A DNA stretch of 64,000 nt from Salvia splendens (lineage: Eukaryota > Streptophyta > Magnoliopsida > Lamiales > Lamiaceae). A program made the translations under genes and the position numbers. Within the stretch, counting starts at the first letter, position 1. Each line of letters starts with the position of its first letter. Location of the stretch: assembly GCF_004379255.2 (NCBI RefSeq), contig NC_056051.1, positions 11,509,968 to 11,573,967 on the forward strand, read 5' to 3'. The notes under the pieces were generated by a model. It did no database searches. It had not been told where the DNA came from and was given only the letters and a program-made list of their open reading frames with translations. Of the stretch, positions 21,815 through 33,472 are shown piece by piece.

Positions 21815-22575
21815 CTGAGTCTGGCCCCCGCGGGAGCCAGACTGGGGTGGTACGTTGGGGCGGTTCACTTTCACCTTCTTCCTAGCCGGCGACACCGGCT
21901 CCGCTTCCTCAATCTCAGGTTACTTTGACACGGGCTTCCTCACAGTCAGGGGATTGGATGCAGATGGGGTTAACAAAGGCTTAGACGCTGGAGGGGGTTG
22001 CTGAAGAGATGAGCTTCCCTGTCCTGGCTGCGTGGACACGCTGCTGGGTCCAAGAGGCAACTTCTTCTGGGTCTGGGAGAACTTTTTCTATACCCAATCG
22101 GCCATTCTAATCATTATCTTCACAGCGTCCGCCATGCGATCACTCTGCACGGACGACTTTCCCACTAGGTCGGTTATACTCCATCTGAGGCCCTTTATCT
22201 CTTCTCGGACTTCGTCGAGCTCCTTACGCATCTCGCCCATTTCTTTCTTCAACTCCTCATAGTCCACGCTGGCCACTGCCTCTGTTCGATCCGCTCCGAA
22301 TTCATCTGGGTCTCCATCCTACCTACATCGTACACGCATACGTTCTTCCCGTGCATGTATAGGAGCCCCTTGTTGAAAAAGTACTCAACGCTGAATGATT
22401 CCGGGGGTTCACACATGATCACCTCTGGTGTGGACTTAGCTATCTTCATGACTATATTGCGCTGGAGGTATGCACCGAGGAGATGATAGGTATACATGTG
22501 GCGAGAAGGGTGCACCCTGTCTTCGTGGTGTGAGCGAGTGCCTTCTTCATGATCTATTTTCTGCAAAAGTTTCAA
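21815..22575 (-). pseudogene. 3' accessory reading frame of the second Athila-like element
   Basis: Downstream of integrase a minus-strand frame runs from 22575 (MKLLQKIDHEEG), then shifts frame near 22250 into VDYEELKKEMGEMRKELDE. That segment is a strongly predicted coiled coil, and a Pro/Ser-rich tail follows with a stop near 21925 and another at 21815. It occupies the position of the third, env-like frame of Athila elements. I see no signal peptide or transmembrane segment, so an envelope role is not supported. It is broken by at least one frameshift and one stop. Confidence 0.4.
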
Positions 22576-23153
22576 GAACTTGGGAGAAAATTATATTTTT
22601 TTCTTGATTAGGGTTAGCGGAATGTGGGTATTGTGAGAGAAAAGATTTGGGGGAGAAAATAGAGTGGAGAGAGTTTCGGTTTTCGTTAAATTGGAAAATA
22701 AAATAAAAGAAAAGTGAAGAAAATATTGGGCATTTTGGATAAGGGATAGGAACGGTTGCAGGAGTGATGTAAGCAACCATACGCCTCCCCATAAAGTTTA
22801 AATTTGAATTACGAAAATATCCCAACTTCCCTCCCAAAACTTCTGGTCCGAAAATCTCTCCCCCCCTGTAATTGCCATTTCCCGCAATACCACACTTAGG
22901 AAAATTTCAAAGATGAAACGCCAGACTCTCATGTCAAGGATTCGATATGAGACAAAATAATTTCCCTAAGAAGTCTGGTGTTTCAAATTTTTTTTATTTA
23001 TTTTTATTTTTATTTTTTTATTTTTAAGCAATTAAACTTTTTACACTTTCATTTGTGTATTCTCGAGATCCCCTGGCTCAGTGTATAGATTGAAAATGCA
23101 TTCCTATTTACCTGACCTAGGAATTCACCGAGAATACTTACTTACTAGACCGG

Positions 23154-24383
23154 TTAGACGATAATAGAGAGTGCGCGTAGTGGAACTTCCTCCACTACAC
23201 ACAACTCCGAATTATCCTTAAAGACTTTCACTCGATGACCATTAACAAGGAAAGGGATAGAGTTCGAGGCACTTCTCTGAATTTCCACAGCTCCATTCGC
23301 TCGAAGGCCAACAATGGTGTATGGCCCAATCCACTTGGATTTCAGCTTCCCAGGCATCAGCTTGAGCCTGGACTGGAAGAGGAGCACCTTCTGACCCACT
23401 TGTAGTTCCTTGACCCGGAGGTTTTTGTCATGCCACAACTTTTTCTTCTCCTTGTACCACATTGCGGACTCATACGACTCAAGCCTTAACTCCTCCAGCT
23501 CCTGAAGTTGCAGTTTCCTTTCTTCCTCACAAGCCTGTGGTTTCATATTGATCTCCTTTACCGTCCAATACGCTCTATACTCCACTCCCACAGGCAGATG
23601 GCACATCTTTCCAAACACCAGCCTGTAAGGCGACATCCCAATAGGAGTTTTATACGCAGTCCTGTAGGCCCACAATACATCGTCGAGCCTCTTGCTCCAA
23701 TCCTTCCTCGACGGGTTCACCGTTCTCTCCAATATTGTCTTGATCTCCCTGTTCGAGATCTCTTCCTGACCATTAGACTGAGGGTGGTAAGGGGTAGAAA
23801 GCCTGTGGTGGACTCCGTATTTCTTCACCAGAGCTTCTATGGTTCGGTTACGGAAATGCGTTCCTTGGTCAGATATAATGGCTCAGGGCACACCGTACAT
23901 GTTAAAAATGTTAGCTCTAAGAAATTTAGCCACCTCTTTGGATTCACAAGAAGTGGTAGCTTTGGCTTCTATCCACTTTGACACATAATCTACGGCCACA
24001 AGGATGTACGTATTTCCGTACGAAGATGGGAATGGGCCCATGAAATCCATCCCCCAGACGTCGAAGATTTTGCAGACGATTACTAGGACCTGCGGCATCT
24101 CATCTCTCTTTGAAATTCCTCCTGTTTGCTGGCATCGCTTACAGTTTTGACATAATTCAAAGGAGTCTCTGTGTAATGTAGGCCAATAGAATCCACTGCC
24201 TAAGACTTTCCTCGCAGTCTTCCTTGGTCCAACATGACCTCCACATGCCAACGCATGACAATGATTAAGTACATCCCTCTGCTCCCATTCGGGGATACAT
24301 CTCCTGATTACCTGGTCAGCTCCCATCTTCCACAAGTAAGGATCGTCCCAAAAATAATACTTAGCCTCGCTCTTAAGCTTCAT
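23154..24383 (-). pseudogene. Athila-like integrase
   Basis: Two minus-strand frames (24383-23883, then 23828-23154) are separated by a stop after NMYGVP and a short gap encoding [10 protein letters not shown] in frame. The zinc-binding HHCC module shows as [11 protein letters not shown] and CQNCKRCQ. The catalytic core has [10 protein letters not shown] (first Asp), ISDQGTHF (second Asp) and [11 protein letters not shown] (Glu). The C-terminal part has [10 protein letters not shown], the GPY/F-type module. All DDE residues are present, so loss of function comes from the stops. In a complete element integrase joins the cDNA to nuclear DNA. Confidence 0.75.
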
Positions 24384-24386
24384 CTT

Positions 24387-25777
24387 CTAGGCCCGAGAAA
24401 TTTCTTGTGAACTAGGCACTTCTCCTGTTACCAAGTAATTTGTCAGGTCTGCGAACCATGGTTCAGCGTTCAGCAGACACTTCAATTTCTCAGCATCTCC
24501 TGAACCTGTTATCGCCATTATTGCCTCCCAACTGATAGGTCTAGGAGATTCTCCTATGTAGTATAGATGTTCCTCAGGGAATGCGTCTGGTATAGCTTCC
24601 TCGGTCTCTCCCTGGAAGATCCGACTTAGATGGTCAGCCACTTTATTCTCCGTCCCCTTTTTGTCTCTCACCTCCCAATCAAACTCTTGTAGAAGTAACA
24701 CCCACCGGATTAACCTCGGCTTTGATTCTTTCTTCGCCAGTAAGTACTTAATAGCCGCGTGGTCAGTAAAAACTATTACTCTCGACCCCAGTAAATATGG
24801 TCAAAATTTCTCAAATGAATACACGACTGCTAACATTTCCTTCTCCGTGGTGTCATAGTTTTTCTGGGCCTGGTTGAGTGTCTTCGATGCATAAAAGATC
24901 ATGTAACTCCTTCCATCAATCCTTTGACCTAGTACTGCCCCCACTGCGAAGTCGTTTGCATCACACATTATTTCAAACGGCTGACTCCAGTCGGGTGCCT
25001 TGATTATAGGGGCAGACACTAGTTTATCTTTCAATAATTGAAATGCCTTTTTACACTCTTTGTCGAAGACGAAATCAACATCATTGTGCAAAATATGGTT
25101 AAGTGGCTGAGCGATCTTCGCGAAGTCCTTTATGAATCTTCTATAAAAACCTGCATGCCCTAGGAACCCCCCGACTTCATTCTGATTCGTAGGGTAAGGC
25201 AATTTCAAAATCACATTGACCTTTGCTTTGTCCACCTGTATGCCCTTCTCCGAGACTACATAGCCCGTCAAGGAAACAAAAGTACTGCTTTCCGGCCAGT
25301 CTCTCAGCATCTGATCAATGAAGGGTAATGAAAAATGATCCTTCCTGGTTACCTCATTCAGCTTCCTGTAGTCTATGCACATCCTCCACCCAGTGACAAG
25401 TCAGGTGGGTACTAATTCATTCTTGTCATTCTTAACTACCTGAATTCCTAAATTTTTGGGCACCATGTGAACTGGACTTACCCATTCACTATCTGGAATG
25501 GGGTAGATGATACCTAGGGAAAGCAGCTTCAAAACTTCCTTCAGATTTTCCTTCCTCATGTTTGGATTCAGCTTAAGCGTTGTGGGTCCCTATAGGCCTT
25601 CGCACCTTCTTCCAACCTGATGTGGTGCATGCAAAGATCAGGACTGATTCCTACTAGGTCTGAGAGAGTCCATCCTATTGCCCTCTTGTTCCTTCTGATT
25701 ACCTCCAGTAATTCCCTTTCCTGTTCCTCGGTCAAGTTGCCGTTAACGATTACTGGGAAAGTCTCATTTTCTTCCAA
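24387..25777 (-). pseudogene. Athila-like reverse transcriptase/RNase H with the RT core deleted
   Basis: The RT start is present (LSDLVGISPDLCMHHI, then WVSPVHMVPK and MCIDYRKLNEVTRKDHF with LPFIDQMLR). The sequence then jumps from STFVSLTG straight to YVVSEKGIQVD. The fingers-palm stretch that should contain the F/YxDD box is absent, a deletion of roughly 100 codons. The thumb/connection (FLGHAGFYRRFIKDF) and RNase H (EIMCDANDFAVGAVLG, then VADHLSR) follow with a stop after YSFEKF. The element cannot reverse transcribe itself. Confidence 0.75.
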
Positions 25778-26073
25778 ATAGGCATACTTGAGGCCTGGTG
25801 GGAGCGTTTTCAGTTCCTTCTTGGAGGTACTTGTTTCCTGGGCCAGGGGATTTTTTTTTCTGTCGCATCAGTTATCATTCCCTTTTTAGACCCAGAAGAA
25901 TTTTCCACACTAGCCACATGGGCTAATCCCCTTGACCTGGCTGACTCCGGATTTTTACAAAACTCCGAAATAGCTTCGGCTAGCTCCTCATCCGTTAATT
26001 CTCTTGTGTGCATTGCCTCACACCAACCAACTACCTCTATGTCAATAGAGTGACTTAACTTTGAATTATCAAT

Positions 26074-26613
26074 CTACTCCTGCATCAACTCAGTCTCACG
26101 ATATTCCTGGAGCAGGGGGTTAATAACATCGACAGCATGCAAATTCTCAACATCTAATGGTTTCTTCATTGCTTCATCTATGCTAAATGTATATTTTTCC
26201 CCATTATAGTCCAAGCATATGGTTCCATCAAAGATATCGATAATGGTCTTAGCGGTACGCAGAAAAGGTCTACCTAGAAGAACGCCGCTAGACTCAGAAG
26301 ATTCATTATCACTCATTTTAATAACATGGAAATCGGCCGGATACAGAATATCATGCACTTTGACTATAACGTTTTCTAAAACTCCCTCTGGACAAATGCA
26401 CGACCTATCCGCCAATTGGATTACCACTTTCGTATACACCATTCCTACTCCTACCAACTTTTGGTATATGGAAAGCGGTAAAACATTTATTGACGCCCCT
26501 AAGTCACACATAGCATGCTCAATTCTGACATCACCGATGGAAATGGGTAGGGTGAACATACCTGGGTCTGTGCGTTTCGAGGGCATCCTTCGTTTCTGAA
26601 TCACTGCTGACAC
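26074..26613 (-). pseudogene. Athila-like aspartic protease
   Basis: The frame encodes DPGMFTLPISIGD, the active-site region MCDLGASINVLPLSIYQKL and the LLGRPFL flap-end motif in the order and spacing of Athila proteases. The catalytic D-L-G triad is intact here, unlike the D-L-W of the other Athila element. It lies between gag and RT, and frameshifts separate it from both. The short minus-strand frame at 25810-26013 belongs to the linker before RT. Confidence 0.7.
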
Positions 26614-26639
26614 GTTTTCTCCAATCAGGATCTTCCCAC

Positions 26640-27776
26640 TGGGTCTTGTCTTTCCAGCTATGAACTCTTGATGAATTTGCTGAAGACAGGCAGTTTCAAA
26701 GCCTGTAAGAACGGTAGGTTGATTTCTAACTTTCCAAAGATATCCATTAAATCCACCGGTTCATTCTTCTTCTTCTTAGTCTCTCCTCGGTGCGGAAATG
26801 GCTTCAATTGTTTCCCTGCACTTGTAGAACCTCTAGCTGAAAGCTCTCCCGTCTCCTTCCTCACTATTCCATTCCCCATTTCTGGCTCTGGGTCTAGGAA
26901 AAACGATTCAGCCACACTAGGTAGCGGTCTCCCCAAATTCTCTTTCGCTTCACTTCCCTTGTTCTTTGTGAAATTTCCCCCCCTCGAGGAATTCATCAGA
27001 TCCTTTGATTCAGGGGTTGCTCCTTCATAAAACAGATAGTAAATTTTTGCCTCGATCATTGTATGATTCGGCAAGCATCTAACAATCCCTTGAATCGCGA
27101 CCAATATTGACTCAGAGATTCATCGTACTCCTGCTTACACTCCACGATTTTCTTCTTGAGGGCGTTTGTCTTGTTTGAAGGGAAAAAATAATCTAGAAAC
27201 TCCAACTTGAAATCTCTCCAGGTACGGATGGAATCCTGAGGCAGCCTCAGCAACCATGTGTTGGCCTCTCCCTTCAAGGCGAATGGAATTGCGCGTAGGT
27301 GATAATCTTCCTCCGTTGCATCGTTGGGCCTTTTTTGAATACTGCACAACTTGCTAAACTCATTCACGAACTCGTATGGACACTCGTTCTGACGCCCGGA
27401 GAACGTCGGTAGAATACCTAGCACATTTGTCTTAATTTCGATGGCCCTCTGACGCTGATTCGTGACTATAGCCTGGGCTGGCTCACCATCAAGATGGGCA
27501 GTGAGCGAACCGATCTCAGGATCTGGATCGACCATCTGTGCCATGTCTCTGATCTCTCACTCCTCTGTATCTGTTTCTGAAGACGACTCAGGATCCTCCC
27601 TTCCTGACGAACTCCACTCCTCGTCACTTCCTGAACCGAACGGAAATGGATCTCCCGTGGTTAACCCCGATCTGGTGGTGACCGTAGATGCTGTCTCCCT
27701 GACCTGCCAAATAAACCGATCGTTTCTCCACCCAGATGAGTTACTCCAGTGTCCAAAGCTTGAGCCTCTGCTCATA
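26640..27776 (-). pseudogene. Athila-like gag
   Basis: Several minus-strand frames together cover gag: an acidic N-terminus (27775-27557), the capsid-like core (27544-27056) with EDYHLRAIPFALKGEANTWL and DFKLEFLDYFFPSNKT, and a C-terminal part (27104-26658) with YLFYEGATPESKDLMN. Joins require a stop to be crossed and at least one frameshift. Core motifs match the gag at 47161-47790 (SEDYRLKAIPFVLKGDAGVWL), which supports the same lineage. Confidence 0.65.
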
Positions 27777-27855
27777 AACTAAAAATAAAGAAAAAGGATA
27801 AATCAAAACTATATACGCCAAAATCTCTAAACACAATCATAAACTACGACATCCA

Positions 27856-27873
27856 TCCCCGGCAACGGCGCCA
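27856..27873 (-). promoter_or_regulatory. Primer-binding site of the second Athila-like element
   Basis: The minus strand reads TGGCGCCGTTGCCGGGGA, an Athila-type tRNA primer-binding site (commonly assigned to tRNA-Asp), 12 bp inside the 5' LTR end. Confidence 0.85.
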
Positions 27874-27885
27874 TTAGAAAATTTT

Positions 27886-29381
27886 TGATCAGGAACTGTG
27901 TGCGCTTTTGAGCTTGGTCAAGCTTCTCAAACCCAGAGAATCCGCTAGATCACAATGTCTAGGAACTCAAAGGATCCTGGAAGTCTCGGTCGTCGGACAC
28001 ACAAATTCCGCGTTCAAAACCCTCAACCCTCTATACTATGAATTAGTACAGGGCAGTAGGGATCGATCCCACGAATACAGATGCGTAAGAATGCATTTAA
28101 AAGACTCTGGAGAGGGGGTTGGCTGCTGCCACGCAATTTTGGGGTTGAGAAAATATAACTAGGCTGGGAAATGAAAATTGGCTGACACTAGACCTAGGAA
28201 ACAGAGAACATCATGCAAGCATGGAACATCATCTTAACTTCAATATCTCAACAAATTTCCTCGACCTAGCAAACCGCTACCTAATCTAGCTAAACAGGAA
28301 TCAAACATGCAGTGGGGACCATTTCCCGAAAATAATAAAGTACGGATGAAAAGCTGCAAATAACTAACTCTAAATTTAACCAACAACGTTCTGCATCTCG
28401 TCACCTGATTCAAGCTCAAACATGGAGAAAACAGAGTAATACCCATATTCAAACAGAACATAATAATTCGGACGTCGGAAACCGGCAATTAATCGAAAAC
28501 CGAACAGATCTACTTCTACTAGACGAAGTAAACAGAAACACAGAAACGAGTCATCAAAATTCATGCAAAATCAACCAACTCTGTTTCAGATCCACACGTC
28601 GAACGCTTAATCCACTCCGGATCCAAGCAATCCGAACCCAACTACGATAAAAAACAACTCCATGAACTCCGATTTAACAAATCCACTCCGATCAACAACA
28701 ATCCAACCACAATTCAATTCCAATTCACCAGATCAAGTGCCAAAAGTATCCATTCAAGTAAACAACTCCAAACTCAGAATCAAACATCATCAAAACTCAA
28801 AATTAACATCATCATGACAGAAAATAGAAATTCCATAGATAGATAAGAAAGGTTCAACAAATAACCAAAGCCGAGCTTCGAACAGCGAAGACTCGGTAGA
28901 ATTCTGAATAGAAAAATGAAATGAAAGCGGATAAATTGTTTCTTCGTCCTACACGAGGACGGTGGTACACAATAGCCAACTGAAAATGAACCTAACCCTA
29001 TAGATTCCCGATCACCCCAAGTGTGTGTAGAAGTGTGTGAAAGTGAGCTCAGAGCCAAAAGTATATCCCCCAAAAATCCCCTCCAAAAATTCCTCCATGT
29101 ATGTTGCTTGCTCTCCCTTTTATAGACTAGGAGGCGATCTTCTAGAAGCTTTCTCTTGAATTCCTCCATGTATGTTGCGTGCCCTCCAGCTAATGATCTC
29201 CTCCGTCTGACAATTTTTCTTCATTCTGCTCACTTTCTCGCCAATTTCCTTCGCCAGGTGATTATCTTCTTTCCTTCCTGGACCTGGCGATTTCTTCCAC
29301 ACACCTGGCTTAAAAGATGTGTTAGACCCTGTAAATTGTTGAATTTAACCCCATATCCGATGCATGAAATTAGCCTTATCA
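27886..29381 (-). mobile_element. 5' LTR of the second Athila-like element
   Basis: On the minus strand it begins TGATAAGGCTAATTTC at 29381 and ends CCTGATCA at 27886, with a TATA box (TATAAAAG, 29117-29124). The block TGGCAGCAGCCAACC and a GTGGGATCGATCCC block are present as in other Athila LTRs here. A repeated TTCCTCCATGTATGTTGC occurs at about 29091 and 29160. Confidence 0.75.
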
Positions 29382-30027
29382 CTAACCTCAAACACCTCAA
29401 TATTGTGGGTTGAATGTACAGTAGAACGACTGATTTATGACAAAGCAAAGTCTGTAAATAACCTCAAAATAGTCGAAAATGGCCGCTTGGATACCGTTGT
29501 CGTGCACAGTGGAAAAGAAATCTCCTAGAGTCGGCGTTGTAGTGATGCAAATAAGACTAGGGTTGGATGTGTTGTGAATTTTAGGGATTTAGGTTTTGTG
29601 CCGAATGAGCTGCATTGGAGAGAGAAATTGAGAGTGAGGGGAATGTGGGAGGTCAGTTGAAATTAATTGGCACTTATTTCGGACCTTCCATTCAATAAGA
29701 CTAGGGTTGAATGTGTTGAGAATTTTAGGGATTTAGGTTTTGTGTCGAATGGGTTGCATTGGAGAGAGAAATTGAGAGTGAGGGGAATGTGGGAGGTCGA
29801 TTGAAATTAATTGGCACTTATTTCGGACCTTCCATTAAAAAACCTGACTGATTTTGTAGATGTTCCAAATATACCGCTATAATGTAAATCGGGCTTGATA
29901 ATAATGTAACACGGAGAATGATGTACACTATTAATCTAATCCGTCCATCAAGTTAATCATACGACTATAAGTAGATTTGAACTTAACACTAAAGGGTCAT
30001 TTGGACCCTAATGCACCCCTATATATA
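29382..30027. other. Spacer with a 140-bp tandem duplication
   Basis: Two near-identical copies of about 140 bp lie end to end (about 29552-29693 and 29694-29836). Each begins AATAAGACTAGGGTT and ends GGCACTTATTTCGGACC. The remainder is A/T-rich and ends in a CCCTATATATATAT run near 30016. No gene is seen. Confidence 0.5.
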
Positions 30028-30885
30028 TATGTATTCAGATTCTTAAGCTAAATAATGTTCAAAATCAAAACAGTTGTAGTCCATTGGATCTTGTGATCTA
30101 ACGGTCAAATTAATATCACGTGTCATCTAATAATGTAGATTATTAGTCTAATAATTAGGGGTGGCAAATCGTGCGTGTCGGGTCGTTATCGTGTCGACAT
30201 GATAATGACACGACACGATAACAACAAACACGAACAAGACCCGTTAAGAAAACCCCAAGCACGAACACGAACACGACCCACTATCCTCAGACACGAACAC
30301 GACACGAACCACTTCGGGTCAACACGACACAATAACAACACGTACACGAGATGACACGATAACGACTCGATAACAACACGACCTGATAACGGTTAAACCT
30401 ATTAAAAACATCCAATTGCCAATTACAAAATCTGATCTAAACATAAAAACATCAATAATTTCTTAGTAACAAAATCTAACAAAAATCCAACAAAATTCAA
30501 CAAAAATGAAAATAATAAGAATTAATAATATTATAATATTATTTCTTAACGGATAACACGAACCCGACACGAACACGACACGAAAACGACACAAAATTTT
30601 CGTGTCCTTAATGGGTCGACCCGATAAGGACACAAACCCAATAAGCTATGACTCAAACCCATTAATTTCGTGCCGGTTCGTGTTGTGTTATCGTGTCGTG
30701 TCAAAAATTATCGGCCCTACTAATAATGTAGATTATTAGTCTAATAATGTAGCTTGGCTAATAATGTACCATTTAAGTAAAATAATGTACCATTATAGTC
30801 TAATAATATAGCTTGGTTAATAATGTAACGTCTTAGTCTAATAATGTAACTTATCACAACCATCCAATCTTAGTCCAATATATAT
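30028..30885. mobile_element. Small A/T element with repeated TAATAATGTA words, split by a hAT MITE
   Basis: Outside the hAT insertion the sequence repeats TAATAATGTA about ten times with short linkers and sits between TATATATA runs. There is no coding capacity. Removing 30156-30719 plus one CTAATAAT copy restores a continuous repeat. Confidence 0.5.
30156..30719. mobile_element. hAT-type MITE with 8-bp target duplication
   Basis: The element starts TAGGGGTGGCAAAT and ends ATTATCGGCCCTA (imperfect inverted ends). It is flanked by the perfect 8-bp duplication CTAATAAT (30148-30155 and 30720-30727), diagnostic of hAT. The interior is filled with CACGACACGATAAC-type repeats in both orientations. 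It is 564 bp with no transposase. Confidence 0.85.
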
Positions 30886-30889
30886 AGGT

Positions 30890-31655
30890 TTGTGTTAAAA
30901 TGACAACACCTCTTAAAGTGACACCGTGACACCACGCATCCAGCAATATTATAAACGCTACACAGCAATAGTATAAACGCTAGAGAACAAAGTATAGATT
31001 GCTGTCTAGCGTATTGGATATTGCTGGCCGAGAAAAATTATTGTATAGTGTATTGGATATTGCTGGCCGAGAAAATTTACCCTTGAGCATTTTTTATGAT
31101 TGCCACATGGCAGCTGATTATTCATCCTCGTGTACAAATGATTGGCTAGGAATGGTGGTATAGTGTTACTTTAAGAGGTGTTGTCATTTTAACATCATTC
31201 TCCATGGATTCAATGAAGATGGAAGATTTAATGAAGAATTGCAGAGATTGAATATCTACGAAAATAACAGAGATTGAATATCTGTGGAATTGAAAAAAGA
31301 GATTGAAAGTAGCAGAGCATGATTTGGAAGAATTACACAGATTGAAATTAGTAGAATGAAAGTAGCACAAGCGATTGAGAGAATTACAGAGATTGAAGGC
31401 GATTCTTTGCTTAAGATTTGATGGATTAAATGCTGAAATTGAAGAAAGAGGGGAGGAAATACCGTGATCTACGTTGGAGAGAATATGCTAGATCTTTGAT
31501 TTACAATTATAGCCATTTGCATTTTTTTATAATTATTTTTAAAAAAATTGAGACTGCCAAATGGCATGTTAAAATTACATCTCACCTAAAATCTAACGGC
31601 TCAGATTGGTGGCACAGTGTCACCCAAAATAACGTTGTCATTTTAACATCTCCCT
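30890..31655. mobile_element. MITE-like element(s) with GTTAAAATGACAAC termini
   Basis: GTTAAAATGACAACACC begins at 30894. Its inverted copy ends at 31193, which bounds a 300-bp unit. A second inverted terminus (GTTGTCATTTTAAC) ends at 31647. The 31195-31650 half is the same sequence as 44366-44805 and on the minus strand holds a gene-like start (MENDV) that runs straight into the terminal repeat. It contains internal repeats of ATATTGCTGGCCGAGAAAA. Confidence 0.5.
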
Positions 31656-31742
31656 ATATATATATATATATAGGGTAGTGTTAATCTCCTTTTCGCCTCT
31701 TAGATTTAAGTTTCTTCTCAATTTGGAGCGTTGGATCAAGAG

Positions 31743-32612
31743 GATGGACGTTCCTGATGACAAGCTAAGATATGTTCCCATTGTTCATTATTTGTACAAT
31801 TTCGTGCATCATGGGGGTGAATTAGTCATTTTATGTACTCAAAACTGACGAAAACGTCTTCTGCGAAATTTAAGCGGGATATACCCACTACTTTCCATCT
31901 ACTCAACACTACATTCATCATCAATCGCATTTACTCACAATCTCTCCCCCGTTTCTCTTTCCCGATTCGTCTTCCCCCTTTCCTAAACTTTCAAAACCCT
32001 AGCCGCCCCCATTCAAGATCTCGCCGTTTTCTCGAAATCTCAACCGGTGTTTGCTTTGATTTCCAATTACCCTTCCTGTTTTGAACAAGATTTTACTGCG
32101 GTAAGAGGAGGTAGGGTTTGTCGGATGTTATTTTACTGGTTTACTTTACGAGTTTCAACAAGTGTTTCCCCATTTTTCGCCCGTAACACATCACCCACAC
32201 CATGATTCACCCGATTACCATCAACCATGCGTATTTGTTGATAACATCTTATAGGGTTTTGTTGGTATGGTGTCCTGCGCAGGTTTCAAAATGTCTAAAA
32301 GAGGACGACCGTCAAATTCCCAACAATCGCAGAAAGAGGGTGAGCTTCTGTTTTTATTTGAATTTCGAATACCTGGACTGTTGCTCTGATTCTGTGCTTG
32401 ATATGTTTGGATTTTAATCCCACACGTTTTAATCGCGTTTGTACATTATTTTCATGATTGTCTGCATTAATTTAACTTATGTATCAATTGTCAGTATGGT
32501 GCTGGACATTATTTTATAGCAGAGCATAAGGTAGATTACCTTATGATGCACGAAATTGTACAAATAATGAACAACGGGAACATATCTAAGCTTGTCATTA
32601 GGAACGTCCATC
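31743..32612 (+). mobile_element. Element with 70-bp inverted ends carrying a gene-like 5' exon
   Basis: 31743-31812 and 32543-32612 are inverted copies (shared blocks include TTCATTATTTGTACAA and TTTCGTGCATCAT). Between them are a CT-rich leader with AAAACCCTAGCCGCC, a probable 5'-UTR intron, and an ATG exon at 32291. The adjacent TA run (31655-31673) hides any target duplication. Confidence 0.5.
32291..32339 (+). pseudogene. Gene-like first coding exon (MSKRGRPSNSQQSQKEG)
   Basis: An ATG follows an acceptor-like CCTGCGCAG by a few bases. A 16-codon basic and polar stretch then ends at a donor-like G|GTGAGC (32340). This is the pattern of a first coding exon preceded by a 5'-UTR intron. The following sequence has no obvious second exon until perhaps 34246 on the same strand. 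The N-terminus resembles those of plant transposon-encoded proteins, but it is too short to assign. Splicing is inferred, not shown. Confidence 0.3.
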
Positions 32613-32616
32613 CTTC

Positions 32617-33254
32617 TTCCGGAGGAGTGAGATGATGGAATCACGGCCATTGATAAGCTAGATTACCTTCTTCCATTGAAAACATCGAAATCAATAAACA
32701 TGAGTGAAAATCGGGTGGATTACCTTCTTCCATTGATAATCGAACAATTGTGGAAAATCAAAATCTGTATGCGCTTGATACAGAAACGACGAATCTGTGA
32801 AATGCAAATTAATCCCATTGCTGCACTTTCGTAACTTATTTTCTTCAGATTTCGCTAGATTTTTTCTCCATTAATCTCGGACTAATGGAGAAAGAATCCA
32901 GCGAAATCTGAAGAAAATAAGTTACGAAAGTGCAGAAATCCTCAACGGAGGAAATCATGGACTATACCATAACTAACTCCAATTGTTATTCCCTATTCTT
33001 CCCTTTACACGTTAAAAATTAAGAAAAATTTATAATTTCAGATTAAGATTTAAACCATTAGATCACTGTAAATCGACGGATGAGATTAAGAAGGAGAAAT
33101 GATTTATAAGGGGAAAAGGATTTGAATACAATCCTATATATATACATATGGGTGCGTTAAAATAACAACACCTCTTAAAGTAACACCATACCATCATTCC
33201 TAGCCAATCATTTGTACACGTGGATGAATAATCAGCTGCCATGTGGCAATCATA
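32617..33254 (-). repeat. Direct repeat copy A (promoter-like segment, with inverted insertion)
   Basis: This matches 36789-37364 in the same orientation at very high identity. It differs mainly by a 62-bp extra segment (about 32816-32877) that is an inverted copy of the adjacent 32883-32935, giving a near-perfect palindrome of 53-bp arms. At its left end it retains only the first few codons of the exon that is longer in copy B. Confidence 0.8.
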
Positions 33255-33472
33255 AAAAATGCTCAAGGGTAAATTTTTTCGGCCAGCAATATCTAATATA
33301 CTATACAACAATTTTTCTCGGCCAACAATATCCAATACGCTAAACAAAAATCAATAGATAGCTGTCTAGCGTTTATACTATAAACGCTAACATTGCATTC
33401 ACTCATAGATAATCGAAATAACTACTGTTTGATGCTTGAGGTCTTGTTCTTGCAATCTGAGTCCATTATTTC
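33255..33472. other. Element end related to the MITE at 30.9-31.1 kb
   Basis: The stretch continues the inverted counterpart of about 31000-31090 (GGCCAGCAATATC and CTGTCTAGCGT motifs) and holds a short TTTATACTATAAACGCTA palindrome near 33380. It has no coding capacity. Confidence 0.4.

Larger units (their letters stand above)
21025..29381 (-). mobile_element. Second Athila-like Ty3/gypsy element, degraded and 3'-truncated
   Basis: The order on the minus strand is: 5' LTR (27886-29381), primer site, gag, protease, truncated RT, RNase H, integrase, accessory frame, hairpins, 3' LTR fragment. Coding parts carry stops and frameshifts. The 5' LTR starts TGATAAGGCTAATTTCATGCA, like the other Athila LTR, but is clearly a different subfamily. 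The 3' LTR end is lost at the duplication junction, so no target duplication can be tested; the 5' flank is CTAAC (29382-29386). Confidence 0.8.

Noticed and set aside
21815..22575. Envelope protein in the second Athila-like element
   Set aside because: It is in the right position, but no signal peptide, cleavage site or membrane segment is visible, and the frame is broken.
27856..27873. tRNA-like match TGGCGCCGTTGCCGGGGA
   Set aside because: It is an 18-bp primer-binding site next to an LTR, not a tRNA gene. No cloverleaf surrounds it.
33063..33347. 94-codon frame with Cys-rich tail, similar to one at 37173-37427
   Set aside because: It is a shadow of the direct repeat and MITE end; similarity reflects the repeat.
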